Positions 1 through 9,302 are shown, counted from the stretch's first letter. The stretch: 64,000 bases of DNA from CAIQQQ01 sp040399685 (GCA_040399685.1 JBBART010000016.1:1-64000), one strand, 5' to 3'. Translations and numbers: made by a program. The notes: generated by a model from the sequence alone, not told the origin.

Positions 1-177
1 TCCGTTCTCATCAAAACACCTAAACAAGGTGTCCGCGAAACCGGCAGCAGCTCAGGCAACTGCCCCCACAATTCCCAAAACAACGTGCAGAAGGATGCCT
101 TCGCCAGATTCCCTGACCGTTCTGCTTGCAATAATGCCGGCGATAAGCCCCAAGACGAGCCATCCAACGATCAGCAT
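1..177 (-). pseudogene. GlsB/YeaQ/YmgE-type small membrane protein, interrupted by TGA
   Basis: On the minus strand an ATG at 177-175, preceded by an AAAGGAA ribosome site, opens a frame beginning MLIVGWLVLGLIAG and continuing with a TVRESGEG turn and a second hydrophobic stretch LLHVVLGIVGAVA. That pattern is typical of the GlsB/YeaQ/YmgE (transglycosylase-associated) family of roughly 80-residue inner-membrane proteins with three short hydrophobic segments and a glycine-rich motif between them. A TGA at 54-52 stops the frame after 41 residues, just where the family normally continues into its last segment. The same frame stays open after the TGA to the window edge. I infer a nonsense-truncated gene; a genuinely short variant or a sequence error is possible. 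The 3' end lies outside the window. Confidence 0.55.
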
Positions 178-590
178 TGTCCGTTCCTTTCACCGAAGCA
201 GGCATGAGTTCAAGCTATGGCTCACATTTGCAATGGCCACGGTCACTGTATGGCAGTGGTCTCATTGTAGTGGAATGCGGCTGATCGCCCAACATCATAG
301 ACGCCTGTTCGTACAGTCAACCGTCATAGCGCGCTAAAATTTTATTTGAACATGTGGTCCAGGTCGACACACAACCCCGCGTGCTTTTTTGGTTTCGGTC
401 AATTTTGTCAATTTATCTGCTGTTGGAGTTGTAAAAATGGAGGGTTGCTCTGTCAGCGTCGAATCATATTAAGTGTGTGGCCCAAAAATCGGGTGCCAGT
501 ATCGGCTCTCTGCGGCTGACCGCCATTTCCACCAAGTGTGACGTGAACCATCGTCGCCGTCCTTGGACGATACCGCGCGCGCAACTTGCC
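178..590. other. Intergenic region, no gene recognised
   Basis: About 410 bases lie between the start of the broken GlsB-like gene and the end of glgA. The stretch 335-470 is clearly more AT-rich than its surroundings and could hold promoter elements for the GlsB-like gene. No convincing coding frame, RNA gene or rho-independent terminator is visible. Short open frames here lack family resemblance and ribosome sites. Confidence 0.5.
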
Positions 591-2102
591 TTAGGGGGCT
601 GCCATCACGGTTTTGTCATAAACGGTCCTATAGCCGTGTGCGGCGTTCGCCCATCCGGACGGGCGACGCATGGCCGCGTCTTTCATGCGGGCCAGCACCC
701 GCTTGCCGTCAAAGGCGTGAATGGCGCGCCTGATGGTGTGCCGCAAATTGCCGGTGGACGGTTCGTTGAACAAAAAGCCGGTCACGTCGTCCTCGATCGT
801 GTCGGCCAATCCGCCTGTTTTATGCGCGATGGGAAGCGAGCCGAACCGCTGGGCATACATCTGGCTCAAGCCGCACGGCTCGAACCGCGATGGCATCAGC
901 AGAAAATCGCTGCCGGCATACATGCGACGCGCCAAAGTCTCGTTGAAGCCGATGTGAACGCCCACTGAGCCAGGGTATTGATCGGCCAAATCTGTCATGG
1001 CCTGTTCCAGTACGGGCTCGCCCTGGCCGGTGGCCACCACCTGTCCGCCAGCCTCCAGAATGGCGCTGGCCGAGCCGAGCACAAGATCCACACCCTTCTG
1101 GTGCACAAGGCGTGAGACGAGGGCGAACATGGGGCCGGTGGACTCGTCCAGGCCAAAGGCGCCGCGCAGGTAGGCTGCGTTGGAGTGCTTGCCGGACAGG
1201 TCGCTGCGGTCGAAATGATGGGTCAGGTGAGGGTCTGACTGCGGATCATAGCTGTCATCGATGCCGTTGAGGATGCCGGTCAACTGCCCCTTGTCCGACC
1301 GGGTGCGCAGCAGGCCGTCCAGGCCACAGCCCATTTCCGGCGTCAGGATCTCACGCGCATAGGTGGGGCTGACGGTGGTGAGATGCGACGCATAGAACAG
1401 GCCGGCCTTCAGGAACGAAACCTTGCCATGGAATTCCACGCCGTCCTGCTGGAAGGCGACCTCCGGAATACCGAGGCTGGCACAGCGTTGCCGGTCGAAC
1501 ACGCCCTGATAGGCCAGGTTGTGCACGGTCAGAATGCTGGGGGTGTGGTTGTTGTTCCAGGCCATGTAGGCCGGCGCCATAGCGGACGGCCAGTCGTTCG
1601 CGTGCACCAGATCCGGCGTCCAGCCGACATCGCAGGCGCCCGAGACAATCTGCTGTGCCGCCAGACCAAGGCGGGCGAAGCGCGTGTCGTTGTCCGGGAA
1701 TTTCATGCCGTGTTCATCGCCATAGGGCGAGCCGTCACGGTCAAACAGTTCCGCGCAAAGCACGACGTAGATCAAATGCCCGTCATCGGTGCGCAGCTTG
1801 GCGATTTCGGCACGCGGCACCCCGGCCAATGCCGGCAGGGCGGCGATGGCATGAAGATTGGGATATTTTTTAAGAATGGCCCGATATCCCGGGATCAGGA
1901 TCCTGGCATCAAGGCCCTGGCGGCACAGCATGCGCGGCAGATAGGCCGAGATCTCGCCCAACCCGCCAGCCTTCAAAAGGCCGCTCATTTCCGACGTGAC
2001 GAACAGGATGTTTGTTGGGTCTTTCGACACCTGCATCGTTTCCAGTGGACGTGTCATGGTGGCCATCGGCGGTACGTCGCGTGGCATGTTCGGTCCGGAC
2101 AT
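591..2102 (-). CDS. glgA: Glycogen synthase (ADP-glucose), GlgA
   Basis: Starch/glycogen synthase of the GT5 family, transferring glucose from ADP-glucose to the non-reducing end of an alpha-1,4-glucan in the cytoplasm. The N-terminal GT5 domain begins with FVTSEMSGLLKAGGLGE, where KAGGL (residues 44-48) stands in the place of the family KTGGL nucleotide-binding loop. It continues with VHANDWPSAMAPAY, HNLAYQGVF and NGIDDSYDP. The C-terminal GT1-type domain carries SRLVHQKGVDLVL and the donor-binding SRFEPCGLSQMYAQRFG followed by KTGGLADTI. About 500 residues is normal length. The first ATG (2102) has no good ribosome site; Met-23 (2036) is preceded by GGAAACG and sits right before the conserved strand, so it may be the real start. 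No other glg gene is adjacent, which is unusual but not rare. Confidence 0.93.
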   Translation of the reverse strand: MSGPNMPRDVPPMATMTRPLETMQVSKDPTNILFVTSEMSGLLKAGGLGEISAYLPRMLCRQGLDARILIPGYRAILKKYPNLHAIAALPALAGVPRAEIAKLRTDDGHLIYVVLCAELFDRDGSPYGDEHGMKFPDNDTRFARLGLAAQQIVSGACDVGWTPDLVHANDWPSAMAPAYMAWNNNHTPSILTVHNLAYQGVFDRQRCASLGIPEVAFQQDGVEFHGKVSFLKAGLFYASHLTTVSPTYAREILTPEMGCGLDGLLRTRSDKGQLTGILNGIDDSYDPQSDPHLTHHFDRSDLSGKHSNAAYLRGAFGLDESTGPMFALVSRLVHQKGVDLVLGSASAILEAGGQVVATGQGEPVLEQAMTDLADQYPGSVGVHIGFNETLARRMYAGSDFLLMPSRFEPCGLSQMYAQRFGSLPIAHKTGGLADTIEDDVTGFLFNEPSTGNLRHTIRRAIHAFDGKRVLARMKDAAMRRPSGWANAAHGYRTVYDKTVMAAP

Positions 2103-2359
2103 TGTGGCTGAATTGTGAACGGGTGAGCGGGAGTATCCGTTCCATCACGAACCCAACATAACGCGCGCCTCAAGGGCGCTTTGCCACGCTGACGCACAGG
2201 GCGCCGCATCAGGACGGGTTTGCAGGCTTCCAATGGTTTCGTGAAAACGTTATAGCCGGATCGTATCGATCCCCAACGATTTTGCCTTCAACAGCGTCTG
2301 TTTTCGGCCCGCGCCTTGCTTGGTGGGGCTTCAGTGAACTCCACCGCAAGGACGCACCC
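2103..2359. promoter_or_regulatory. Divergent promoter region with a perfect dyad
   Basis: This 257-base gap separates the divergent glgA and MaoC-Pta genes and must hold promoters for both. It contains a perfect inverted repeat GGATCG-TAT-CGATCC at 2258-2272, about 90 bases before the MaoC-Pta start, which could be an operator. No known regulator motif was matched; the role is inferred only from position and symmetry. Confidence 0.3.
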
Positions 2360-3796
2360 ATGATGGCCGAAAATCCGGAACGATCCCTGGCTGCCGGGGA
2401 TGTTGGCTTCATTGAGAACCGCACCTTCGACGAGATTGCGATCGGTGACAGCGCCAGCCTGTCCCACACCGTCACCCAGCGCGATATCGACCTGTTCGCG
2501 GCTGCCACCGGCGACGTCAATCCGGCCCATGTGGACCCTGAGTTTGCCGCCACGTCCATGTTCCACCACGTCATCATGCACGGCATGTGGGGGGCGGGGC
2601 TTGTTTCGGCGGTGTTGGGCACACGGCTGCCGGGGCCGGGCACCATCTATCTTGGTCAGGAGTTGCGGTTTCGCTATCCGGTCAGCATCGGTGACACCAT
2701 CACCGCCACACTGACGGTGCGCGACAAGCATGAGCCGAAGGGCGATGTGACGTTCGACTGCGTGTGCACCAACCAGGACGGCAAGACGGTCATCACCGGC
2801 ACCGCTGACATAAGGGCGCCCCGCGACAAAATCCGCGTCAGGCGGGCTGTGCTGCCCTATGTCCGCGTGGTGCGGCATGACCGCATTCGTCAATTGGTGA
2901 CGCAGGCGATGGCTGGCGCCGCGGTGGCGACGGCGGTGGTGCATCCGGTGGATCCGGTGTCCTTGCGTGCGGCGATGGATGCGGCATTGGCGGGTTTGAT
3001 CGTGCCGGTGCTGATCGGCCCGGCGGACCGCATCCGTGCCGTGGCCGCGACAGAGGGGATGGATATCGCCGCCGTCCGGTTGATCGACGCGCCGGATGGC
3101 CCTGCTGCGGCCGCACAGGCTGTGGTGCTGGCGCGGGCTGGCGAGGTTGGCATGCTGATGAAGGGCGATCTTCACACCGATCATTTGATGCACCCGATCG
3201 TGGCGTCGCAGACCGGCCTGCGCACTGGCAAGTTGATCAGCCATGTCTATGCGCTGGATATTCCGGATTATCCCCGCCTGTTGCTGCTGACCGACATGGC
3301 CATCAACATCGCGCCCAATTTGGCCGAGAAAATGGCCATCGTGCAGAACGCAATCAACTGCGCGCACGTGATCGGCATCCCCGAACCGCGCGTGACCATT
3401 CTGGCGGCGGTGGAGGTGGTGAACCCGAAGCTGCCCTCCACGGTGGACGCGGCGGCCTTGTGCAAGATGGCCGATCGCGGGCAGATCCGGGGCGCCGTGC
3501 TCGATGGCCCGCTGGCGTTTGACAATGCGATCAGCCCTGAGGCGGCGACCGAAAAGGGCATTGTCTCGCCGGTGGCGGGGCGGGCGGATATCCTGTTGGT
3601 GCCGGATCTGGAAGCCGGCAACATGCTGGCCAAGCAACTGACATTTCTGTCCGGCGCGGAGGCGGCGGGTGTGGTGTTGGGCGCCAGCGTGCCGATTATC
3701 CTCACCAGCCGGGCCGACAGCGCCGCCACCCGCATGGCGTCCTGCGCGCTGGGCGTTCTGATGGCGCGGGCCGGCACAAAGACTGTTGTGGCATGA
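2360..3796 (+). CDS. Bifunctional MaoC-type enoyl-CoA hydratase / phosphate acetyltransferase
   Basis: A two-domain protein of 478 residues. Residues 1 to about 150 are a MaoC-like hot-dog domain, with FAAATGDVNPAHVDPEFA carrying the hydratase Asp/His motif. The remainder matches the phosphate acetyl/butyryltransferase fold (VPVLIGPADRIRAVA near its start, LVPDLEAGNMLAKQL near its end). The second domain should interconvert acyl-CoA and acyl-phosphate. This fusion is common in alphaproteobacteria. I chose ATG 2360 because AAGGA lies 7-11 bases upstream; an upstream in-frame ATG at 2282 has no such site, and ATG 2363 is an alternative. It overlaps ackA by 4 bases, so acyl-phosphate would pass directly to acetate kinase. 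What the MaoC domain acts on (for example crotonyl-CoA) is not visible. Confidence 0.9.
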   Translation: MMAENPERSLAAGDVGFIENRTFDEIAIGDSASLSHTVTQRDIDLFAAATGDVNPAHVDPEFAATSMFHHVIMHGMWGAGLVSAVLGTRLPGPGTIYLGQELRFRYPVSIGDTITATLTVRDKHEPKGDVTFDCVCTNQDGKTVITGTADIRAPRDKIRVRRAVLPYVRVVRHDRIRQLVTQAMAGAAVATAVVHPVDPVSLRAAMDAALAGLIVPVLIGPADRIRAVAATEGMDIAAVRLIDAPDGPAAAAQAVVLARAGEVGMLMKGDLHTDHLMHPIVASQTGLRTGKLISHVYALDIPDYPRLLLLTDMAINIAPNLAEKMAIVQNAINCAHVIGIPEPRVTILAAVEVVNPKLPSTVDAAALCKMADRGQIRGAVLDGPLAFDNAISPEAATEKGIVSPVAGRADILLVPDLEAGNMLAKQLTFLSGAEAAGVVLGASVPIILTSRADSAATRMASCALGVLMARAGTKTVVA

Positions 3797-4992
3797 CGGG
3801 TTCGATCCTGACGCTGAACGCCGGCTCGTCCAGCCTGAAATTCGCCTTGTTCGAGCGCGAAACGCTGGCTGCGACCCTGCGCGGCGAGATTGAAAATCTT
3901 GGCGATGCCCCGCATCTGGTGGCGCGTGACGGCCTGGGTGTGGTCCTGGCGGAACGGCGCTGGTCGGCTGGGTTGGAACAGCCGTTCGATGTGGCGCTGC
4001 ACGCTTTGCTGGACCTTGCGGAACAGCAATTGGGCGTGGACGATCTCGATGCGGTGGGCCACCGCGTGGTGCATGGTGGGGCCGTGCATGTGGCGCCGGA
4101 GCGTGTGTCGCCGGCGTTGATCGCGGCGCTGGAGGCGCTGACGCCGCTCGATCCGCTGCATATGCCCTATAATCTGGCGCCGATGCGGGCGGTGGCGGAC
4201 GCAAGGCCGGGGCTGGTGCAGGTGGCGTGTTTCGACACGGCCTTTCACCATACCTTGCCGCCGGTGGCGCAGATGTTCGCCCTGCCGCAGGAGATCTCGG
4301 CGTTGGGCGTGCGCCGGTATGGGTTTCACGGGTTGTCATATGAATATATCGCGTCCCGTTTGGAAGCTGTCTCGCCGAAGCTGGCGCAGGGGCGGGTGAT
4401 TGCGGCGCATCTGGGCTCTGGCGCCAGCCTGTGCGCGATGCAAGGCGGTGTCAGCATCGAGACCACGACGGGTTTCAGTGCGCTGGACGGCTTGGTGATG
4501 GCCACACGCTGCGGGCGGATTGATCCGGGCGTGCTGCTGTATCTGGGCCAGCAGGGGCATGGATTCGCTGACATCGAATCGATGCTGTATCGCCGCTCCG
4601 GCCTGCTGGGCGTGTCTGGCATCAGTGGCGACGTGCGCGTGCTGTTGGCCAGCGACGCGCCTGCGGCAAGGGCGGCGTTGGACCTGTTCGCCTATCGCAT
4701 TGCCGGCGAGGCGGGCAGCCTGGCCAGCGCGCTTGGCGGCATTGACGGCCTGGTGTTCACAGCCGGTGTGGGCGAACACGCGGCCCCTGCGCGCGCGGCG
4801 GTGTGCGCCCGGCTGGAATGGATGGGCGTGCGGTTGGACCAGGCCGCCAACGCGGCCGGTGCGGCGCTCATCAGCGCGCCGGACAGCCAAGTTGAAATTC
4901 GCGTCATCGCAACCGACGAGGAAGCGATGCTGGCGCACCACACACGGGCGTTGCTGCGCCAGCCCAATGACCCGCAGGAGAACGCATCATGA
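3793..4992 (+). CDS. ackA: Acetate kinase
   Basis: Acetate (or propionate/butyrate) kinase of the ASKHA fold, making ATP and acetate from acetyl-phosphate. It is 399 residues, the usual length. Visible signatures are the N-terminal phosphate loop LTLNAGSSSLKFALFE, the substrate region CFDTAFHHTLPPVAQMFALP, RRYGFHGLSYEYI with the catalytic His, AAHLGSGASLCAM for phosphate binding, and FTAGVGEHAAPAR near the C-terminus. It is translationally coupled to the preceding phosphotransacylase (ATGA overlap at 3793-3796) and to fabI downstream (overlap at 4989-4992), giving a complete acyl-CoA to acyl-phosphate to acid route. Confidence 0.96.
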   Translation: MTGSILTLNAGSSSLKFALFERETLAATLRGEIENLGDAPHLVARDGLGVVLAERRWSAGLEQPFDVALHALLDLAEQQLGVDDLDAVGHRVVHGGAVHVAPERVSPALIAALEALTPLDPLHMPYNLAPMRAVADARPGLVQVACFDTAFHHTLPPVAQMFALPQEISALGVRRYGFHGLSYEYIASRLEAVSPKLAQGRVIAAHLGSGASLCAMQGGVSIETTTGFSALDGLVMATRCGRIDPGVLLYLGQQGHGFADIESMLYRRSGLLGVSGISGDVRVLLASDAPAARAALDLFAYRIAGEAGSLASALGGIDGLVFTAGVGEHAAPARAAVCARLEWMGVRLDQAANAAGAALISAPDSQVEIRVIATDEEAMLAHHTRALLRQPNDPQENAS

Positions 4993-5768
4993 TGCCACCC
5001 GTGACGACAAGCCTTTCCGGCAAGCGCGGCCTTGTGATTGGCATTGCCAATGACGCCAGCATCGCCGCTGGGTGCGCTCGCGCCTTCACCGCCGCCGGCG
5101 CCACTTTGGCGGCCACCTATGTCAACGACAAGGCGTTGCCGCACGTGCAGGCCGTGACCGACAGCCTCGGCTGCGCGGCCCTTCTGCCATGCGATGTGCG
5201 GGTGCCGGGGGAGTTGGAGGCGGTGTTTGACTGGGTGCGCACCGAATGGGGGCAGCTTGATTTCCTGCTCCATTCCATTGCGTTCGCCCCGCGCGATGAT
5301 TTGCACGGACGTGTTGTGGATTGCAGCGCCGAGGGCTTTGCCTTGGCGATGGATGTCTCGTGCCATTCATTCCTCAAGATGGCCCGGTTGGCCGAGCCCT
5401 TGATGACCAAAGGCGGCTGCCTGCTGGCGGTGACGTTCTACGGATCGGAACGCGTGGTCACGCATTACAATATGATGGGGCCGGTGAAGGCTGCGCTGGA
5501 ATCTGCCGTTCGCTATACCGCCGCTGAATTGGGCGCCCAAGGCATTCGTGCGCATGCGATTTCGCCGGGGCCCATCCGCACCCGTGCCGCCAGCGGCATC
5601 GACCGGTTCGACGAGTTGCTGGTGGCCGCCGCGGCATCGGCGCCAGCACAGCATTTGGTGGACGTGGATGATGTGGGCGCACTGGCCGCCTTTCTGGTGA
5701 GCGACGGCGCCCGGCATCTGACTGGCACGATCATTCCGGTCGATGGTGGGCAGCATCTGATGGCCTAA
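4989..5768 (+). CDS. fabI: Enoyl-ACP reductase FabI
   Basis: NADH-dependent enoyl-[acyl-carrier-protein] reductase of the atypical SDR class, catalysing the last step of fatty-acid elongation. The N-terminal nucleotide loop reads GIANDASIAAGCARAF, as in FabI rather than the classical TGxxxGxG. The catalytic Tyr and Lys are six residues apart in YNMMGPVKAALESAVRY, the FabI spacing. The end has FLVSDGARHLTGTIIPVDGG. Its 259 residues are normal. It is the last gene of the MaoC-Pta/ackA/fabI operon. Such pta-ackA-fabI groupings recur in rhizobia and related bacteria, and this copy may be a second FabI with an accessory role; that is an inference. Confidence 0.93.
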   Translation: MMPPVTTSLSGKRGLVIGIANDASIAAGCARAFTAAGATLAATYVNDKALPHVQAVTDSLGCAALLPCDVRVPGELEAVFDWVRTEWGQLDFLLHSIAFAPRDDLHGRVVDCSAEGFALAMDVSCHSFLKMARLAEPLMTKGGCLLAVTFYGSERVVTHYNMMGPVKAALESAVRYTAAELGAQGIRAHAISPGPIRTRAASGIDRFDELLVAAAASAPAQHLVDVDDVGALAAFLVSDGARHLTGTIIPVDGGQHLMA

Positions 5769-5821
5769 ATTGACGTTGACGCCCGGTGCTGTGATGGTCG
5801 AATTGAGATGAGCGGATAAGC

Positions 5822-5838
5822 GGCCCGAGCAACGGGCC
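5822..5838 (+). other. GC-rich stem-loop between fabI and thiolase
   Basis: A perfect 6-bp inverted repeat GGCCCG-AGCAA-CGGGCC lies in the 95-base gap, 25 bases before the thiolase start. There is no following T-run, so it is not a classical rho-independent terminator. It could be an RNA hairpin separating the two operons or a chance GC-rich dyad. Confidence 0.25.
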
Positions 5839-5863
5839 CGAGCTACAGACCGGGGAATTCGCC

Positions 5864-6991
5864 ATGCAGGACGTCGTTATCGCGGCTTATCGGCGTTCGC
5901 CGTTCACGTTTGCGCGCAAGGGCGCCATGGTGCGGGTGCGGCCGGACGACATGGCGGCAACCGTCATCCGCGCGCTGGTTGCGGACACCGGGATCGATCC
6001 CGCCACGATCGAGGATGTGATCGTCGGCTGCGCTTTCCCCGAGGGCGAGCAGGGCTTCAACGTGGCGCGGTTGATCAGCTTTCTGGCCGGGTTGCCGATT
6101 GCGGCCGGCGGGGTGACGGTGAACCGTTTCTGCGGCAGTTCGATGCAGGCCGTGCACCAGGCGGCGGGCGCCATCGCCATGGGGGCGGGCGAGGCGTTCA
6201 TCTGCGCGGGCATTGAGAGCATGAGCCGGGTGCCGTTGGGCGGTTTCAACCCGATGCCGAACCCGGTTCTGTTCGCCAAAATGCCCGAGGCGTATATGTC
6301 GATGGGTGAGACGGCAGAGAACGTGGCCGACCGTTACAAAATCTCGCGCAATGCTCAGGAAGAATTCGCCACGCACAGCCACCGCAAGGCGGCTGCGGCC
6401 CAAGCTGCCGGAAAGTTGCGGGCCGAAATCGTGGCAATTGGCGATGTTGTCGCGGATGGCTGCATCCGCCCTGACACCACAGTCGAGGGGCTGGCCGCGC
6501 TGAAACCGGCCTTTCGAACCGACGGCAGCGTGACGGCGGGCACCTCCTCGCCGCTGACTGATGGTGCATCGGCGGTTCTGGTGTGTTCCGGTGAATATGC
6601 GCGTACTCACGGCCTGGTGGCGTTGGCGCGGGTGAAATCGATCGCTGTGTGCGGGTGCGGGCCGGAAGTGATGGGCATGGGGCCGGTCGGGTCCAGCCAG
6701 AAGGCCATGACGCGGGCCGGGATCACGGTGGCCGATCTGGATGTGGTGGAGATCAACGAGGCATTTGCCAGCCAGGCGCTGGCATCGATGCGGGAGTTGG
6801 GCATTCGGGAGGAGATTGCCAATATCGACGGCGGCGCGTTGGCGCTGGGCCATCCGTTGGGGGCGAGCGGGGCGCGTATTCTGGGCAAGGCGGCGTCGCT
6901 GCTGCAACGCGAAGGTGGGCGTTATGCGTTGGTGACCCAATGCATTGGCGGCGGGCAGGGCATTGCCACCGTGCTGGAGGCAATCTCGTGA
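5864..6991 (+). CDS. Acetyl-CoA acyltransferase (thiolase)
   Basis: Thiolase, 375 residues, cleaving 3-oxoacyl-CoA with CoA in fatty-acid or aromatic-acid beta-oxidation. The nucleophilic cysteine is Cys-90 in NRFCGSSMQAVHQAAG. The C-terminal half has EINEAFASQAL, GGALALGHPLGASGARI with the catalytic His, and TQCIGGGQGIA with the second catalytic Cys. The gene opens an operon with the multifunctional dehydrogenase/hydratase (GTGA overlap at 6988-6991) and the acyl-CoA dehydrogenase, so it most likely works as a FadA-type enzyme. GGGG lies 8-11 bases before the ATG. Confidence 0.94.
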   Translation: MQDVVIAAYRRSPFTFARKGAMVRVRPDDMAATVIRALVADTGIDPATIEDVIVGCAFPEGEQGFNVARLISFLAGLPIAAGGVTVNRFCGSSMQAVHQAAGAIAMGAGEAFICAGIESMSRVPLGGFNPMPNPVLFAKMPEAYMSMGETAENVADRYKISRNAQEEFATHSHRKAAAAQAAGKLRAEIVAIGDVVADGCIRPDTTVEGLAALKPAFRTDGSVTAGTSSPLTDGASAVLVCSGEYARTHGLVALARVKSIAVCGCGPEVMGMGPVGSSQKAMTRAGITVADLDVVEINEAFASQALASMRELGIREEIANIDGGALALGHPLGASGARILGKAASLLQREGGRYALVTQCIGGGQGIATVLEAIS

Positions 6992-9291
6992 ACATCCAAA
7001 AGGTGGGCGTGATCGGCGCCGGCCTGATGGGCTCGGGCATCGCCGCCCAGGTGGCCAATGCCGGGGTGCCGGTGGTGCTGCTGGATCTGGTGCCGGGCTT
7101 TGCCGCCAAGGCCGTGGCCGGGCTGCTGACATCCTCGCCGGCGGCGTTCATGCATCCGCGCAATGCAAAGCTGGTGACGACCGGGGATCTGGGCACGGAC
7201 CTTGCGAAGATTGCCGATTGCGACTGGATCATCGAGGCGATTGTCGAACGGCCGGATGCCAAGCGGGCACTGTATGCCAGCCTGGATTCGATGCGCAAGC
7301 CGGGTTCGGTGGTGTCGTCCAATACCTCCACCATTCCGCTCGATCATTTGATCCAGGGTCTGCCGGCAACCTTCGCGGCCGATTTCATGGTGACGCATTT
7401 CTTCAACCCGCCGCGCTATATGCGCCTGTTGGAGACCGTGGCAGGCGCTGCAACGCGGCCGGAAGTGGTTGCTGCCGTCAGCGCCTTTGCCGATCTGCGG
7501 CTGGGCAAGTCGGTGATTGCCTGCAAGGACACGCCGGGCTTCATCGCCAATCGCATCGGCACGTTGTGGCTGTCCGCCGGGGTGCGCCACGCGATTGATC
7601 TTGGGTTGACCGTGGAGGAGGCGGATTCGGTGGCGGGGCGGCCCATGGGTGTGCCCAAGACCGGCATCTTTGGTCTGATCGATCTGGTGGGCGTGGATTT
7701 GATGCCGTTGGTGTCAGGCTCGTTGCTGCGCATCTTGCCGAAGAATGATGCCTATCACGGCGTCTACCGCGATGAAGCGCTGACCACGCGCATGATCGCC
7801 GAGGGGCGCACCGGGCGGAAAGCCAAGGCCGGGTTTTACACCATCAAGCGTGACGGCGCGGCGCGGACGAACTTCACCATTGATCTTGCGACAGGCGAAT
7901 ACCGGCCCGAGCAAAAGGCCCGGCTGGCCAGTGTGGATGCGCACGGCAAGGATCTTCGCAAACTGGCGGGTCATGCTGATCGGGGCGGCCGTTATGCGCG
8001 GGCGATGTTGCTGGACACGTTGTCCTATGCCGCCTCCCTGGTGCCGGAGATTGCTGACGGCATCGATGCCGTGGATGCCGCGATGCGGCTTGGCTATAAT
8101 TGGAAAGATGGACCGTTCGAACTGATCGACCGGGTTGGTGCCGCTTGGTTGGCGGCGGAATTGTGCAAGGACGGCCGGGCTGTTCCGGCTTTGCTCGATG
8201 CCGTGGGCGACGGGTCGTTTTATCGCACACACGACGGGCAGCTTCAGGCGTTTGGCGTCGATGGGGCTTACCATGACGTGATCCGCCCGGATGGCGTGCT
8301 GCTGCTGGCCGATATCAAGCGGCGCGGCATGCCGATGGTTCGCAATGGGTCGGCCAGTCTGTGGGATATCGGTGACGGCGTTGCGTGCCTGGAATTCACG
8401 TCGAAGATGAACTCCCTTGATCCGGACATCATGTCCTTGATCCTGCGCACGATCGAAATGGGCACGAAGGGCGCGTTCAAGGCGTTGGTGGTTCATAATG
8501 ACGGGGCCAATTTTTCGGTTGGGGCCAATTTGGGGCTGGTGCTGTTTGCTGCCAACATTGCCGCCTGGGGCCAACTGCAAGAGGTGGTTGCAACGGGCCA
8601 GAACGCCTATCGCGGATTGCGGGCAGCACCGTTCCCGGTGATCGGCGCACCGTCGGGCATGGCGCTTGGCGGTGGGTGTGAGATCTTGCTGCATTGTGAT
8701 GAGGTGCAGGCCCATGCCGAGACCTATATGGGGTTGGTTGAAGTTGGCGTTGGCGTGATTCCGGCTTGGGGCGGCGCTGTGCGCATGCTCGCGCGGTGGG
8801 CCGCCAACCAGAAGGCCCCGAAAGGCCCGATGCCGGCGGTGAGCAAGGTGTTCGAGATGATCTCGACGGCACAGGTCAGCAAATCCGCCGCCGACGCGCA
8901 GGACATGCTGATGTTGCAAACCCATGACCAGATCACGATGAATCGTGACCGGCTGCTGGCAGATGCCAAGGCGCGGGCGTTGTCGCTGGTGGCAGGCTAC
9001 CAGCCACCGGCGCCGGTGACGCTGAAGCTGCCTGGGGCGGCCGGTCGGGCGGCCTTGAAGATGGCGGTGGATGGATTTGTCGCCACGGGCAAGGCCACCC
9101 CGCATGACGTGGTTGTCTGCGCCGGGCTGGCCGACATTCTGACCGGAGGGGCGGCCGACCCCACGGAGGACACGCCGGAGGATGCGATCTATGCGCTGGA
9201 GTGCCGCGTGTTCCTGCAATTGGTCCGCAATCCCGCAAGCCTGGCCCGCATCGAGCATATGCTCGAAACCGGCAAGCCGCTGCGCAACTGA
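6988..9291 (+). CDS. 3-hydroxyacyl-CoA dehydrogenase / enoyl-CoA hydratase (FadB/FadN-type)
   Basis: A 767-residue multifunctional beta-oxidation enzyme. The GTG at 6988 overlaps the thiolase stop and immediately precedes the Rossmann loop GVIGAGLMGSGIAAQVANAG; the frame is open further upstream only inside the thiolase. Residues 1 to about 180 are the NAD-binding domain, followed by the hydroxyacyl-CoA dehydrogenase C-domain (THFFNPPRYMRLLE, KDTPGFIANRIG). The crotonase domain is in the C-terminal half (NFSVGANLGLVLF, GMALGGGCEILLHCDEV, ETYMGLVEVGVGVIP). This order, dehydrogenase before hydratase, is that of Bacillus FadN-like proteins and the reverse of E. coli FadB. It would carry out hydration and oxidation between the acyl-CoA dehydrogenase and thiolase steps. 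Confidence 0.93.
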   Translation: MNIQKVGVIGAGLMGSGIAAQVANAGVPVVLLDLVPGFAAKAVAGLLTSSPAAFMHPRNAKLVTTGDLGTDLAKIADCDWIIEAIVERPDAKRALYASLDSMRKPGSVVSSNTSTIPLDHLIQGLPATFAADFMVTHFFNPPRYMRLLETVAGAATRPEVVAAVSAFADLRLGKSVIACKDTPGFIANRIGTLWLSAGVRHAIDLGLTVEEADSVAGRPMGVPKTGIFGLIDLVGVDLMPLVSGSLLRILPKNDAYHGVYRDEALTTRMIAEGRTGRKAKAGFYTIKRDGAARTNFTIDLATGEYRPEQKARLASVDAHGKDLRKLAGHADRGGRYARAMLLDTLSYAASLVPEIADGIDAVDAAMRLGYNWKDGPFELIDRVGAAWLAAELCKDGRAVPALLDAVGDGSFYRTHDGQLQAFGVDGAYHDVIRPDGVLLLADIKRRGMPMVRNGSASLWDIGDGVACLEFTSKMNSLDPDIMSLILRTIEMGTKGAFKALVVHNDGANFSVGANLGLVLFAANIAAWGQLQEVVATGQNAYRGLRAAPFPVIGAPSGMALGGGCEILLHCDEVQAHAETYMGLVEVGVGVIPAWGGAVRMLARWAANQKAPKGPMPAVSKVFEMISTAQVSKSAADAQDMLMLQTHDQITMNRDRLLADAKARALSLVAGYQPPAPVTLKLPGAAGRAALKMAVDGFVATGKATPHDVVVCAGLADILTGGAADPTEDTPEDAIYALECRVFLQLVRNPASLARIEHMLETGKPLRN

Positions 9292-9302
9292 GGCATACCT
9301 CG

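Noticed and set aside
2288..4339. Long minus-strand open frame (683 codons) opposite MaoC-Pta and ackA
   Set aside because: Arg/His/Ala-rich low-complexity translation with no domain; it is the antisense shadow of two well-recognised genes.
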